Origin: CALDTK01 sp041744755
GTDB lineage: Bacteria > Bacteroidota > Bacteroidia > Chitinophagales > Saprospiraceae
Reading direction: 5' to 3'
Assembly: GCA_041744755.1 (NCBI GenBank)
Contig: JBGTKC010000087.1
Location: forward strand, 62,001 to 126,000
DNA length: 64,000 nt
Shown: piece by piece, positions 16,949 through 25,611 of the stretch
Layout: each line of letters opens with the position of its first letter
Numbering within the stretch: position 1 is the first letter of the stretch
Translations under genes and position numbers: made by a program
The notes under the pieces: model-generated
Databases searched by the model: none
What the model saw: the letters and a program-made list of their open reading frames with translations, nothing else
What the model was told of the DNA's origin: nothing

Positions 16949-17500
16949 TCACCTTAGCGCCCGCCCCACCACGATCCACTCCTGCGTCCCGTCGTGGTGC
17001 CGGCCGATCGCCTCCCACCCCAGCGCCGAGTGCGCATTCCAGGACCGCGTATTGGATGCCGCGATCTCGGTGACGCCGAGTACGTACTGTTCGGCCTCGG
17101 CCTCGAACCAAGCCTCGTACAGTCGCCTGAAAAGTCCCGTGCCGCGGTAAGGTCCCGCCACCGCGACCTGGCCCATGCAGACGTAATCTGTTTTGCCGAC
17201 AGGCGTACCCCTCCATTCCTGCTGCTCCACGACAGTCACGAAACCTTCGGCCTCCGGCATCAGCGAACGGTGGCCAGGGTCCATGCTCAGGGCATACGCC
17301 ACTACCCTACCGCCCTCGTCGACGGCGACGGTGTGGGGCACGGGCGCGTTGAAGGTCGAGAGAGACTCGACGGTGTGGAGCCAACTTACGAAGCCCTGTT
17401 CGCGGGCCAGGTCTGGACTTACGTTGGCGCGGTGAACCTGGCGCTGGAGCTCGAGGATGCCGGCAAAATGCTCGGGCGTACAAGGGATGACATCGACCAT
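16949..17500 (-). CDS. GNAT-family N-acetyltransferase
   Basis: 183 residues from the ATG at 17500 (MVDVIP). The acetyl-CoA loop is GQVAVAGPYRGTGLFRRLYEAW (Q/RxxGxG/A-like) and SNTRSWNAHSALGWEAIGRH is the typical C-terminal GNAT strand-helix. The frame stays open to 17806, but that part overlaps divergent ubiD and looks like its shadow. Substrate unknown. It contains a strict mini-hairpin (GCC/GGC, GACA loop). Confidence 0.82.
   Translation of the reverse strand: MVDVIPCTPEHFAGILELQRQVHRANVSPDLAREQGFVSWLHTVESLSTFNAPVPHTVAVDEGGRVVAYALSMDPGHRSLMPEAEGFVTVVEQQEWRGTPVGKTDYVCMGQVAVAGPYRGTGLFRRLYEAWFEAEAEQYVLGVTEIAASNTRSWNAHSALGWEAIGRHHDGTQEWIVVGRALR
17190..17204 (+). repeat. T4-GNAA mini-hairpin element, strict stem, GACA loop
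   Basis: Stem GCC/GGC. In the GNAT gene. Confidence 0.7.
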
Positions 17501-17560
17501 GACGGGTGTGTTGGCGGACAGACGGCAACCTAGCCGACGGCCGTCGGTTGGACCGTAAAG

Positions 17561-19414
17561 ATGTCCTACCGCAACCTTCAAGCCGCCGTCGACGACCTCG
17601 ATAAATCTGGGCAACTCCTCCGCATCCGCACCGAACTCGATCCGAATCTCGAGATTGCCGAGGTCCACCGCCGCATCTTCGAGGCCCAGGGTCCGGCACT
17701 GCTGTTCGAAAACATTAAGGGGAGTCCCTTTCGTGGGCTTAGCAACCTCTACGGCACCTTCGAACGCACGCGATACCTGTTTCGCGACACGCTGGACCGT
17801 GTCCAACGCATCGTCGAGCTCAAGATTGACCCGGCGCGCCTCGCCAAAAATCCTTTGCGCTACGCGACGACCCCGCTGACGGCCTACACCTCACTGCCGA
17901 AGAAGCGCTGGCGCAAGGCCCCTATCCTCGCCGGACGAACGACCGTGAGTCAATTGCCGCAGATCGTATCGTGGCCTATGGACGGCGGAGCCTTCGTGAC
18001 CATGCCGCAGGTCATCAGCCTGCCTCCTGGCTCGCGCAAGGCAATGGACACCAACGTCGGAATGTACCGCGTCCAACTCAGCGGTAACGACTACGCGCGC
18101 GACCAGGAGATCGGACTCCACTACCAGCTCCACCGTGGCATCGGCGTGCACCACCGCCAGTACCTAGACTCACCTGAGCCCTTCCGCGTGAGCGTGGCCG
18201 TCGGCGGACCCCCGAGTTACGCCGTGGCGGCCATCATGCCTCTCCCCGAAGGGCTGTCCGAATTCACTTTCGCCGGCATGCTCGCCGGGCACACGGCTGA
18301 ATACGTGTGGGATAACGGCTACTACCTGCCGGCGGAGGCCGACTTCGTCATCGCTGGGCGCGTTCGCAAGGAGGGCCTCATGCCGGAAGGACCTTTCGGC
18401 GACCACCTAGGCTACTACTCGCTACAGCACGACTTCCCCGTCATGGACGTAGATGCCGTGTACCACCGTGCGGATGCGATCTGGCACTTTAGCGTCGTCG
18501 GCCGCCCGCCGATGGAAGATTCAAGCTTCGGCTATCTCATATCGGAGATCGTTAAGGATCTTACGCCGACGGAGTTCCCGGGCGTGCGGCAGGTCAATGC
18601 CGTCGACGCGGCCGGCGTCCATCCGCTACTCCTCGCAGTCGGCTCCGAGCGCTACATGCCGTTCAGGCCGGATGAACGCGACAACACCCGCGGCCCCGAA
18701 GAGCTGCTTACTCAGGCCAATCGACTCCTCGGTAGCGGCCAGACGAGCCTCGCGAAGTTTCTGCTTATCGCCGACGGGAGCGGGGATCCAACAGTCGACT
18801 GCCACGACGAGGCCGCCTTTATGCAGCACGTCCTGCGTCGGGTGGACTGGCAGCGGGACGTTCATTTTTACACCAACTGGACGATAGATACGCTAGACTA
18901 CAGTGGCGAGGGCTGGAACGCCGGCAGCAAAGTGGTGTGGGCGGCACGTGGAGCCGCGAGACGAACACTGGGCCACGACGTGCCATCCGCCTTGCTCGGA
19001 CGCCTTTCGGCAAAACGTGTCACCGTCCCGCTCCCGGGCATCCTCGCTATCGAAGTCGGCCCCTTCCAGGAAGATCGGTCAGACCTTTCGGCCTGCCTCG
19101 GTGAGCTTTCGCCAAAACTCATGAACTCCTTCCCGCTCGTCATCCTCGTGGACGACGCCGAGTTTGTGTCGGCAACGCTGAATAATTTTCTGTGGGTCAC
19201 CTTCACGAGGTGTAACCCGAGCCACGACATTCACGGGGTGGGGTCGAGTACAATCAATAAGCACTGGGGCTGCACCGGTCCGCTGGTGATGGATGCGCGC
19301 TCGAAGCCACATCACGCTCCAGGCCTCGTGCCGGATGAGGCGGTAAGCCGGAGGGTCGATTCGTTGTTCGCAAAGGGAGGTGAGCTACACGGCGTTTTGA
19401 CGAAAATCTATTGA
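17561..19414 (+). CDS. UbiD-family decarboxylase
   Basis: 617 residues. UbiD enzymes use prenylated FMN to decarboxylate aromatic or unsaturated acids; long members (~600 residues) in Bacteroidota are usually assigned to menaquinone synthesis. Motifs seen: the N-terminal LRIRTELDPNLEIAEVHRR, the EGPFGDHLGYYS loop with catalytic acid residues, and the C-terminal SSTINKHWGCTGPLVMDA. No UbiX (flavin prenyltransferase) gene lies in this window. Several mini-hairpin elements lie in its 3' third. Confidence 0.9.
   Translation: MSYRNLQAAVDDLDKSGQLLRIRTELDPNLEIAEVHRRIFEAQGPALLFENIKGSPFRGLSNLYGTFERTRYLFRDTLDRVQRIVELKIDPARLAKNPLRYATTPLTAYTSLPKKRWRKAPILAGRTTVSQLPQIVSWPMDGGAFVTMPQVISLPPGSRKAMDTNVGMYRVQLSGNDYARDQEIGLHYQLHRGIGVHHRQYLDSPEPFRVSVAVGGPPSYAVAAIMPLPEGLSEFTFAGMLAGHTAEYVWDNGYYLPAEADFVIAGRVRKEGLMPEGPFGDHLGYYSLQHDFPVMDVDAVYHRADAIWHFSVVGRPPMEDSSFGYLISEIVKDLTPTEFPGVRQVNAVDAAGVHPLLLAVGSERYMPFRPDERDNTRGPEELLTQANRLLGSGQTSLAKFLLIADGSGDPTVDCHDEAAFMQHVLRRVDWQRDVHFYTNWTIDTLDYSGEGWNAGSKVVWAARGAARRTLGHDVPSALLGRLSAKRVTVPLPGILAIEVGPFQEDRSDLSACLGELSPKLMNSFPLVILVDDAEFVSATLNNFLWVTFTRCNPSHDIHGVGSSTINKHWGCTGPLVMDARSKPHHAPGLVPDEAVSRRVDSLFAKGGELHGVLTKIY
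19002..19016 (-). repeat. T4-GNAA mini-hairpin element, strict
   Basis: Stem GCC/GGC, loop GAAA. In the UbiD gene (LSAKR). Confidence 0.85.
19104..19118 (-). repeat. T4-GNAA element, near match
   Basis: GGC-GAAA-GCT; outer G-T. In the UbiD gene (LSPKL). Confidence 0.75.
19394..19408 (+). repeat. T4-GNAA element, weak
   Basis: GAC-GAAA-ATC; inner mismatch. Last codons of the UbiD gene (VLTKI). Confidence 0.4.
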
Positions 19415-19436
19415 CGACCAGCTTCTCCACCTAACT

Positions 19437-19844
19437 TTAGGAAGCCGAGAAAAGCAGCTCCCGACACTGGTCGGTGCCCACGAATTTCTCAACGTAGGCG
19501 CTCACTAGCGGATTCTGCATCGCGCGGTCACGGTCGCGAGGGTTGGGGCTGGACGTCACTATGGTGATGCTAGGGGAGCACTTCCCGTGTTCGTTGAGCG
19601 CCATGTACTCCTCGAGGAACGACCAGCCATCCAGCTGTGGCATCTGCAGATCCAGCCAGATGTGGGTCGGGCACACCGCGTGCTCCATCCGTGCGCGCAA
19701 GAGGTAATCCAGCGCGTCGCGACCATTCATCACCGAGACCGTCATGGCCCCGGGAGCTGCCTTCCCAATGACGCGTTTGTGGAGGAAGTGCGTGGACGGC
19801 TCGTCGTCTACGAGGAGGACTCGGATGGATTGGGTGGCTTGCAT
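19437..19844 (-). CDS. Single-domain response regulator
   Basis: 135 residues, a CheY-like receiver with no output domain. Acidic pair DDEP near residue 13, phospho-acceptor Asp in WLDLQMPQLDG (about residue 65), switch Ser/Thr in IVTSSPN, and a Lys in AYVEKFV. It converges with ubiD (22 bases). No kinase is adjacent, so its partner is unknown; the kinase-like protein at 40153-41325 lacks catalytic residues. Confidence 0.9.
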   Translation of the reverse strand: MQATQSIRVLLVDDEPSTHFLHKRVIGKAAPGAMTVSVMNGRDALDYLLRARMEHAVCPTHIWLDLQMPQLDGWSFLEEYMALNEHGKCSPSITIVTSSPNPRDRDRAMQNPLVSAYVEKFVGTDQCRELLFSAS

Positions 19845-20111
19845 GGCGGAACGTCTAGCTGGCGGGCAAAGTGACGAACGCCAATACTTAAAAAATTGAT
19901 CATATCTCCACGAGATTGAAGCGTGATAATTCTTTGGATCATCGTAATTGTTGTGTGGAGAATAATTATTTCGACGTACCTCTATGGGGCATTACGGGGC
20001 GGAATTCACGGGCCGCCCGTGTCGCTCGCATAACAACCTGGAGCCCGTCGTGCGGAGTGTGGCGAGTGAAAACTCCCGCGGGCCGCGACCGCGCGAGCCT
20101 AGCTTCGCCGC
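19845..20111. other. Intergenic, AT-rich core at about 19880-19990
   Basis: Markedly AT-richer than its surroundings. TCTCCAC (19911-19917) and GTGGAGA (19953-19959) are inverted repeats, with TGATCA- and GGATCA-like words between. No ORF, tRNA or terminator was recognised. Possible regulatory region of the divergent flanking genes. Confidence 0.4.
20100..20107 (+). promoter_or_regulatory. Putative -7 box (TAGCTTCG) of the HAD gene
   Basis: Ends 4 bases before the ATG at 20112. Confidence 0.5.
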
Positions 20112-20936
20112 ATGGATTTAAGCAAGGTGCGACTGATCGCCGTCGATATGGATGGCACGCTACTCAACAGCGAACACGCCGTATCACCGGAGTTCTGGCC
20201 GCTGCACCGCCGCCTCGTCGAGTTCGGGGTCACCTTCGCCGCAGCGAGCGGGCGCCAGTACGCAAGTATTCTCGATAAGCTCGGGGCCATCGAGGCCGAC
20301 CTCACGGTCGTCGCCGAGAACGGAGCACTCGCACGCCACGACGGCGATGAGGTCGTGAAAACGGTTTTGCCGAAAGGCGCACTTCCCGAAATCATAGACC
20401 GGCTGCGAAAGCTACCCGAGGTCAAGGCCGTCCTCTGCGCTGCGGACCAAGCCTACATCCACAGCGAAGACCCAGACTTCATCGCCTTCGTATCGGAGTT
20501 CTACTCCAGCTACGTCTGCCTCGACGATTTAGCCGCCTTCGAGGGGGATCTCCTCAAGGTAGCGCTCTACCATCCCGAAAGTAGTGAAACCTTTATTTAT
20601 CCGCACTTCGAGGACCTGGCCCCTGAGCTCGTTGTCAAGATCAGCAGTCCTTTCTGGGTCGACATCTCGCATCCCGACGCCAACAAAGGTCACGCCCTTC
20701 GGATGGTCCAGGACCGACTAGGGATTACGCGTGCAGAGACCCTCGCGGTCGGGGACTTCCTGAACGACATCGAAATGTTAGGCCGAGCCGATTTCAGTTA
20801 CGCCATGGAGAACGCGCACCCGGACGTAACTGCGGCCGCGCGCTTTCGGACCGGGAGCAACGACGCACTCGGCGTAGAGGAGGTCTTGCGAGCCGTCATC
20901 GAGGCCTACGAACACGCTTTAGTGGCAGGGCAGTAA
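20112..20936 (+). CDS. Cof-type HAD-IIB family phosphatase
   Basis: 274 residues. HAD motif I DMDGTLL at about residues 13-19, motif II ASGRQ, the C2B cap, and motifs III/IV in SHPDANKGHAL and VGDFLNDIEML. Members dephosphorylate small phosphosugars or cofactors such as FMN and PLP; the substrate here is not determinable. A GCC/GGC mini-hairpin encodes VLPKG. Confidence 0.9.
   Translation: MDLSKVRLIAVDMDGTLLNSEHAVSPEFWPLHRRLVEFGVTFAAASGRQYASILDKLGAIEADLTVVAENGALARHDGDEVVKTVLPKGALPEIIDRLRKLPEVKAVLCAADQAYIHSEDPDFIAFVSEFYSSYVCLDDLAAFEGDLLKVALYHPESSETFIYPHFEDLAPELVVKISSPFWVDISHPDANKGHALRMVQDRLGITRAETLAVGDFLNDIEMLGRADFSYAMENAHPDVTAAARFRTGSNDALGVEEVLRAVIEAYEHALVAGQ
20364..20378 (+). repeat. T4-GNAA mini-hairpin element, strict
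   Basis: Stem GCC/GGC, loop GAAA. In the HAD gene (VLPKG). Confidence 0.85.
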
Positions 20937-21661
20937 AGCATCAACCAAGCAGCGCTACACAGTCTCCCAATGGACCGACGATAGCTCATCAACCGCACCA
21001 GACTAAGCACGGAGGTAGCCTTCTTCGCGGGAAGAAATACTAGATACGAACCTCCGAACAACGGGACCGTCGACAATGGGGAACATCGCTACCGCGTAGA
21101 GCCGGCCTGACACCAGCACCGGTTTGTGCCGATCGAGCACGGTCGCGAGATGGTGCAGGCGCCCGATGGCCATCTGTTACTGCTCACCAATCACACGAAG
21201 AATAGCGCTTTGGTGTCCGACACCTCCGACAAGGTGCGCGAGACCTGGAGGAGCAAATACCCCCGCACGCTCAGGCTAACGCTATTCAATGACGTCGCCG
21301 AATAGTTTCTGTAGATCATGGACGACAAGTTTGGCGCAGTCGGAAAGCACTCGCTGGATGGTCGCAAGGTTCTCGACGCTAGATGCCTTTCGACCGCGGC
21401 TAAAGCCCAGCGCGGGACCACGGCTAGACATATATCGGCGGCGGTCGGCGGGCAAGGTTGTGCGCTTCCAGAGCTCTCCGCTCCTCCTGGGCGTCGTGCA
21501 CAGACGCCAGCAGAAGCGCGCTGATGAGTGCCCTTCGGAGATATAAGGTCCGGTGTGGGCATACCAACCAAGCTGTTCGCTTCGTGTCGGGATGGCGCTA
21601 AGGTAAACTGTATAGTGGTTTTGGTGAAAACCGAACTCGCCCCCGCGGCCTTTCTTCAGCC
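20937..21661. other. 725-bp region with coding remnants, no intact gene
   Basis: The plus strand at about 21123-21304 reads REMVQAPDGHLLLLTNH-like sequence ending in TAG at 21302-21304, with an in-frame stop at 21108-21110. This resembles the PDG-x-L-x-x-LT repeat of PQQ-type sugar dehydrogenases, so it may be a decayed 3' end. The minus strand also has a 56-codon ORF (21003-21173), which I cannot assign. A strict mini-hairpin (GGT/ACC) lies at 21618. Confidence 0.35.
21618..21632 (+). repeat. T4-GNAA mini-hairpin element, strict
   Basis: Stem GGT/ACC, loop GAAA; compensated inner pair. Intergenic, 30 bases before the YgiB-like gene. Confidence 0.8.
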
Positions 21662-22243
21662 ATGCCTACCGATCCTTACTCCATCTCTAGTCCCGTGCCA
21701 CGGCGTCGCCTCGGCGAGACACTACTCGTGGTCGCCGCCGTCGGCATCGGCGGGGCCTGTGCGACATCCACGCAGCCGAGCGTCGACGAGGTCTTCGAGG
21801 CCTACACGGAGGGCGTCGTGACGGAAGTCGTCGAGGTGGCGCCCAACGAGTGGCGCATCAGCGACGAGCGCGTCGTGGCCGACACCAACGCCACCAGTCT
21901 CGTGGCCCGACGCCTCGACGGTACCGTAGATACGATCAGCGGTGCGGCTCTCGACAATCTCGCCAGCCAGGCGCAACCCGAGCAGCAGCGTGCCAACGGC
22001 GGCTTTGGGCTCGGTTCTCTGCTGCTGTACAGTTATATCGGCCGGCGACTATTCGCCGGCAGTGCCAGGGGGTACGCCGGACCGTCCTCGCAGGCGTACG
22101 TCAATAATGGTACGTTCAACCGCGTACAGCAATCCGCCGGCCAGCGCCTTACTGCGACTTCGCGGACGCGCACCGTGTCACGCCCGGCCGGTGGTCGATC
22201 GGGCTTCGGAAGTGGACGCGCAGGTCGTGGCTTCGGTGGGTAA
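21662..22243 (+). CDS. YgiB/UPF0323-like putative lipoprotein
   Basis: 193 residues. The N-terminus has a hydrophobic stretch ending GGACATS, a possible lipobox (Cys about residue 33). The C-terminus is Gly/Ser/Arg/Phe-rich (GRSGFGSGRAGRGFGG), like YgiB/DUF1190 and UPF0323 proteins. Its neighbour is a glutathionylspermidine-synthase-like ATP-grasp protein that overlaps it by 8 bases, the same pairing as E. coli ygiB-ygiC; that context is the main support. Function unknown. Confidence 0.65.
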   Translation: MPTDPYSISSPVPRRRLGETLLVVAAVGIGGACATSTQPSVDEVFEAYTEGVVTEVVEVAPNEWRISDERVVADTNATSLVARRLDGTVDTISGAALDNLASQAQPEQQRANGGFGLGSLLLYSYIGRRLFAGSARGYAGPSSQAYVNNGTFNRVQQSAGQRLTATSRTRTVSRPAGGRSGFGSGRAGRGFGG

Positions 22244-23417
22244 GGCCGTAGTCGACAAGCGACTCGTGCCAACGCGTTGCCCGCGCCCGGAGCGCCTGCG
22301 TACACTGGGCTTGCGCGGGTTCGCCGCCTCGGTTGAGCCGGAGTACTGGGGCGAGCATGCACTGCAAGTCACGCGCGAAGAGGCCACCGCCTACAGCGCA
22401 GCTGCCGAGGAGCTTTATGGCCTGTTCGAGGTTTCTACCGCCGAGTTGCTCGACGGGCCTTACCGAGCACACTTCGGGCTTTCGCCAAAACTCTGGTCGC
22501 TCGCGGCGCACACCTGGCGCGAGCGCGATCGCCACCCGCACCTGTACGGGCGCTTCGACCTGAGCGGCGTCATCGACGGGACGCCCGCCAAGCTCATCGA
22601 ATTCAACGCCGACACGGCGACGGTTTTGGCGGAAGCCGCACGCGTCATGCCCTGGCAGAACCGCGGCTCGGCCTATTGGAACGACATCGACCAGGCGCTG
22701 GAGGACCGCATCCGGGAGACCGTATTGCCGGGCGGTGTCCCCGCCTCCTCGCTGGCGCTCGTGGTCACACTCGGCTATCCCGAAGACGACGACAATGCGC
22801 TGGTGATCCAGCAGGCGCTGACACGCGCCGGGGTCGAGACGCACGTAGCGCACCTGCCGGGCGTCACCTTCGCACCTGGCGAGGGCGTCTTTCGCCAGCT
22901 CAACGCCGAGGAGTGGCTCCGCTACGATATCGTGGTCAAGATCGTGCCCTGGGACTGGATCGACCGCGAGGAGCCGGAGTTGCTCGACCTTCTGGAGACC
23001 CTCATCCGCGGGGACCAGGTCCGGGTGCTCAATCCACCTTACGCCGCGCTGATGCAGTCGAAAGCGATGTTGACGCACCTGCACGAGCGCTTTGCGGGAC
23101 ATCCGCACTTGCTCGCCGCCGGGCTCGGCCTCCCGCCTGCGTCCGTCGAGGATTATGCCTTGAAACCGCTGTGGGGCTGTGAAGGGGCGGACGTGCAGGT
23201 CCGGCGGGCCGGCCACGCGCCCCAACGCTCGGCGGGCGATGGCTCGGGCGGGGCGCCGGTGTGGCAGGCTTTCACCGAGCTCCCGCGCGACAGTGCAGGT
23301 TGGGTGTACCAGGCTGGCGTCTACTGGGCGGGCGTCCCCTGCGGGCTGGCCTACCGACGTTCGGCGAGTCTGATCGTCGATGCGGAGGCGCAGTTCATTG
23401 GACAGGTACTGGGCTAA
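22236..23417 (+). CDS. Glutathionylspermidine synthase-like ATP-grasp protein (YgiC type)
   Basis: 393 residues from the GTG at 22236. Signatures are GRFDLSG, AKLIEFNADTAT, PYAALMQSKAMLTHLHE and LKPLWGCEGADV. Without the amidase domain of E. coli Gss it is probably a peptide/amine ligase of the YgiC kind; substrate unknown. The frame runs on upstream inside the YgiB-like gene with low-complexity sequence, so I use the overlapping GTG. Its 3' end overlaps convergent cca by 23 bases. Two mini-hairpin elements, 146 bases apart, encode LSPKL and VLAEA. Confidence 0.8.
   Translation: MGKAVVDKRLVPTRCPRPERLRTLGLRGFAASVEPEYWGEHALQVTREEATAYSAAAEELYGLFEVSTAELLDGPYRAHFGLSPKLWSLAAHTWRERDRHPHLYGRFDLSGVIDGTPAKLIEFNADTATVLAEAARVMPWQNRGSAYWNDIDQALEDRIRETVLPGGVPASSLALVVTLGYPEDDDNALVIQQALTRAGVETHVAHLPGVTFAPGEGVFRQLNAEEWLRYDIVVKIVPWDWIDREEPELLDLLETLIRGDQVRVLNPPYAALMQSKAMLTHLHERFAGHPHLLAAGLGLPPASVEDYALKPLWGCEGADVQVRRAGHAPQRSAGDGSGGAPVWQAFTELPRDSAGWVYQAGVYWAGVPCGLAYRRSASLIVDAEAQFIGQVLG
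22477..22491 (-). repeat. T4-GNAA mini-hairpin element, strict
   Basis: Stem GGC/GCC, loop GAAA. In the ATP-grasp gene (LSPKL). Confidence 0.85.
22623..22637 (+). repeat. T4-GNAA mini-hairpin element, strict
   Basis: Stem GGC/GCC, loop GGAA. In the ATP-grasp gene (VLAEA), facing the copy at 22477. Confidence 0.85.
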
Positions 23418-24816
23418 GGCCGAGGGCCTCGCCTTCCTTCAGCATCAAGCCCCAGGCCGCCTCCCGCTCATTTGCGATCTCCCCCTCGAGCACGGCCTCG
23501 CGGATGGCGTTCTTGATGAGGCCGACTTGCTTACTCGGTCCGATCCCGAAGGCCTGCATGATGTCCTCCCCGGAGACGGGCGGCTGCCAGGCGCGTAAAT
23601 GGTCTCGGTCTTCAACCTCGGTGATGCGGCGGCGTAGGTCGGCGTACTGCCGCAGGTAGCGCCTCACCTTGCGCTCGTCGCCGCTCGTGATGTCGGCCTC
23701 GCAGAGGGTAAGGAGCGCGTCGATGTCATCGCCGACCTCGAAGAGGAGTCGCCGGATGGCCGCGTCGGTGACGACCTCCTGCGTGAGGGCGATCGGCTGC
23801 TGGTGGTAGCGGACCATCTTCTGCACGAAGCGCATCTGGTCGTCGAGCGGGAGCTTGAGGCGCTTGAAAATCTTCGGGACCATTTTCGCGCCCTGCACCT
23901 CGTGCCCGTGGAAGGTCCAGGTGCCTTGCTCGAATTTTTTCGTCCGCGGCTTGGCGATGTCGTGCAGGAGGGCCGCCCACGTGAGCCAGAGGTCGTCCGA
24001 GCGATCCGCGAGGTTGTCGACCACAGCGAGCGTGTGCCAGAAGTTGTCCTTGTGCCCGACGCCGGCCAGGCGTTCGACCCCGTGCATGGCCTCGAGTTCA
24101 GGGAGGACGAGATTGAGCAAACCTGTCTCGCTGAGCAGCGCCAGACCGACACTAGGTTTTCGCGAAAGCAGAATCTTATTGAGCTCGGCGTGGATGCGCT
24201 CAGCGGTGATGATGTCGAGCCTTTGGGCAAAACCCTTGATGCCCGCCTTCGTCTCCTCGTCGATGTCGAACCCGAGTTGCGTGGCGAAACGCACAGCTCG
24301 GAGCATTCGCAAGGGATCGTCGTCGAAGGTTTTGTTCGGGTCCTGCGGCGTACGAATCAGTTTGCGCTCGATATCCCCGAGGCCGTCGAATGGGTCGACG
24401 ACCGTCCCGAAATCCGCCTCCGCCAGGCTCATGCCCAGCGCGTTAATCGTGAAGTCGCGCCGGAGTTGGTCCTCGGCGAACGTCCCGTTCTCGACGACGG
24501 GGTTGCGGCTCTCCGGTGAGTAGCTCTCGCGCCGGGCGCCGACGAACTCGATCTCGTCGCACCCGATCCGTACCATGGCCGTCCCGTAGCGACTGTAGAT
24601 CTTGGCTGCCGAGGCGCCGGGCAAGGTTTGGGCGACCGCCTCCGCCAGGGCGATTCCGCTCCCGACGCAGACGATGTCGATGTCGCCGCTGCTGCGCCCG
24701 AGCACCTTGTCGCGCACGAACCCACCCACCGCGTAGGCCGGGTAGCCAAGCGTTTTGGCGCAAGCCCCGATCGCGCGTAAAAGCGTGTCTTCGTGCGGGA
24801 GGAGGTCGAGGTTCAT
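23395..24816 (-). CDS. CCA tRNA nucleotidyltransferase / HD-domain protein
   Basis: 473 residues. Poly(A) polymerase/CCA-enzyme head with GGFVRDKVLGRSSGDIDIV (about 31-49, catalytic DxD), the RRDFTINAL motif, the RNA-binding domain, then an HD domain (TWAALLHDIAKP, HGHEVQGA). Completes or repairs tRNA 3' CCA, consistent with tRNA-Val at 8093 lacking encoded CCA. A TACCTTCG box lies 9 bases upstream of the ATG. Mini-hairpin elements occur at three places. Confidence 0.92.
   Translation of the reverse strand: MNLDLLPHEDTLLRAIGACAKTLGYPAYAVGGFVRDKVLGRSSGDIDIVCVGSGIALAEAVAQTLPGASAAKIYSRYGTAMVRIGCDEIEFVGARRESYSPESRNPVVENGTFAEDQLRRDFTINALGMSLAEADFGTVVDPFDGLGDIERKLIRTPQDPNKTFDDDPLRMLRAVRFATQLGFDIDEETKAGIKGFAQRLDIITAERIHAELNKILLSRKPSVGLALLSETGLLNLVLPELEAMHGVERLAGVGHKDNFWHTLAVVDNLADRSDDLWLTWAALLHDIAKPRTKKFEQGTWTFHGHEVQGAKMVPKIFKRLKLPLDDQMRFVQKMVRYHQQPIALTQEVVTDAAIRRLLFEVGDDIDALLTLCEADITSGDERKVRRYLRQYADLRRRITEVEDRDHLRAWQPPVSGEDIMQAFGIGPSKQVGLIKNAIREAVLEGEIANEREAAWGLMLKEGEALGLSPVPVQ
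24156..24170 (+). repeat. T4-GNAA element, near match
   Basis: CGC-GAAA-GCA; outer mismatch. In the CCA-enzyme gene (LSRKP). Confidence 0.6.
24219..24233 (-). repeat. T4-GNAA mini-hairpin element, strict stem, CAAA loop
   Basis: Stem GCC/GGC. In the CCA-enzyme gene (GFAQRL). Confidence 0.7.
24752..24766 (+). repeat. T4-GNAA mini-hairpin element, strict
   Basis: Stem GGC/GCC, loop GCAA. In the CCA-enzyme gene (CAKTL). Confidence 0.85.
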
Positions 24817-24825
24817 GAAGGGGTG

Positions 24826-24833
24826 CGAAGGTA
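24826..24833 (-). promoter_or_regulatory. Putative -7 box (TACCTTCG) of the CCA enzyme gene
   Basis: Ends 9 bases before the ATG at 24816. Confidence 0.4.
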
Positions 24834-25080
24834 GGGGGGAAAGGGCGCCCGCTTCACTCGCCGAAGAGCCGAGCGAAGTTCTGAAGATACCGCTTCGCCT
24901 GAAGGGGCCCTATCCCGGGGCGGCCGTTTTATGGTGCCGGGGGTTTGACGCTCGAATCGTTGGGTTCCTAGTCGAGGGAAGCTGGTGGATTGGGATTACT
25001 GAAGAATTTAAGTTTTTAGTAAGAGTTTCGACGGATCGTTACGCTTAAGTTTACGCGTGTAACCAAACTGAATTTAACCG

Positions 25081-25611
25081 ATGAAAGTCCTCTACTTATT
25101 TTGCACAGTACTTATTGGGACCAGTTGTGGCGGCTCGCTGCGGACGACGAGCAATGGGTCACTACCGGATCTTCCCGCCAGGCCGCGCGTCCTGTTGATC
25201 GCCCAGGATGCGAATGCGCAGGGCTTTATTCAGGAGGTGTCGAGGTCTCTGGAACTGGTCGGTATGGAACCCTACCTTGATGGCGCTATCCTCCGGGCCG
25301 TCGACGGGCCGAATAAAACCGTAATCACTGGCGACACCACCTTTCAGTCCCGTACTCAGGTCCCGTATACGACCTCCTTGTATCCCACGCCCAACACAGA
25401 CTTAACAGTCCTTCTTGCGGCTAATGTCGTCACCTTCTCCCGTTATACACTGAATCTCAACTTCGTGGACAGTAAGTCGGGGAAACTATGGTACAGCGTG
25501 TCTATGACTACGCCCAACATTACTAATCGATCGAGCTTCAACTCCGCGCTCAACAGGGAGCTACGGCTCGCACAGGCCAAAGGGCGGGGGGTCGCAAGCG
25601 ACCGATTATGA
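25081..25611 (+). CDS. Hypothetical lipoprotein
   Basis: 176 residues. The signal peptide MKVLYLFCTVLIGTSC ends in a clear lipobox (Cys16), so it is probably an outer-membrane-associated lipoprotein. The body is rich in Thr/Ser/Asn and beta-strand-like, with LNFVDSKSGKLWYSVS near residue 140. Codon use is more AT-rich than its neighbours, and no mini-hairpin element occurs between 24766 and 28390, which suggests recent acquisition. No family recognised. Confidence 0.65.
   Translation: MKVLYLFCTVLIGTSCGGSLRTTSNGSLPDLPARPRVLLIAQDANAQGFIQEVSRSLELVGMEPYLDGAILRAVDGPNKTVITGDTTFQSRTQVPYTTSLYPTPNTDLTVLLAANVVTFSRYTLNLNFVDSKSGKLWYSVSMTTPNITNRSSFNSALNRELRLAQAKGRGVASDRL

Noticed and set aside
17501..17806. 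N-terminal extension of the GNAT gene
   Set aside because: It is antisense to the conserved UbiD N-terminus and adds nothing resembling a GNAT.
21191..21571. 126-codon minus-strand ORF
   Set aside because: Low-complexity residue mix and no motif; it lies in the decayed region.
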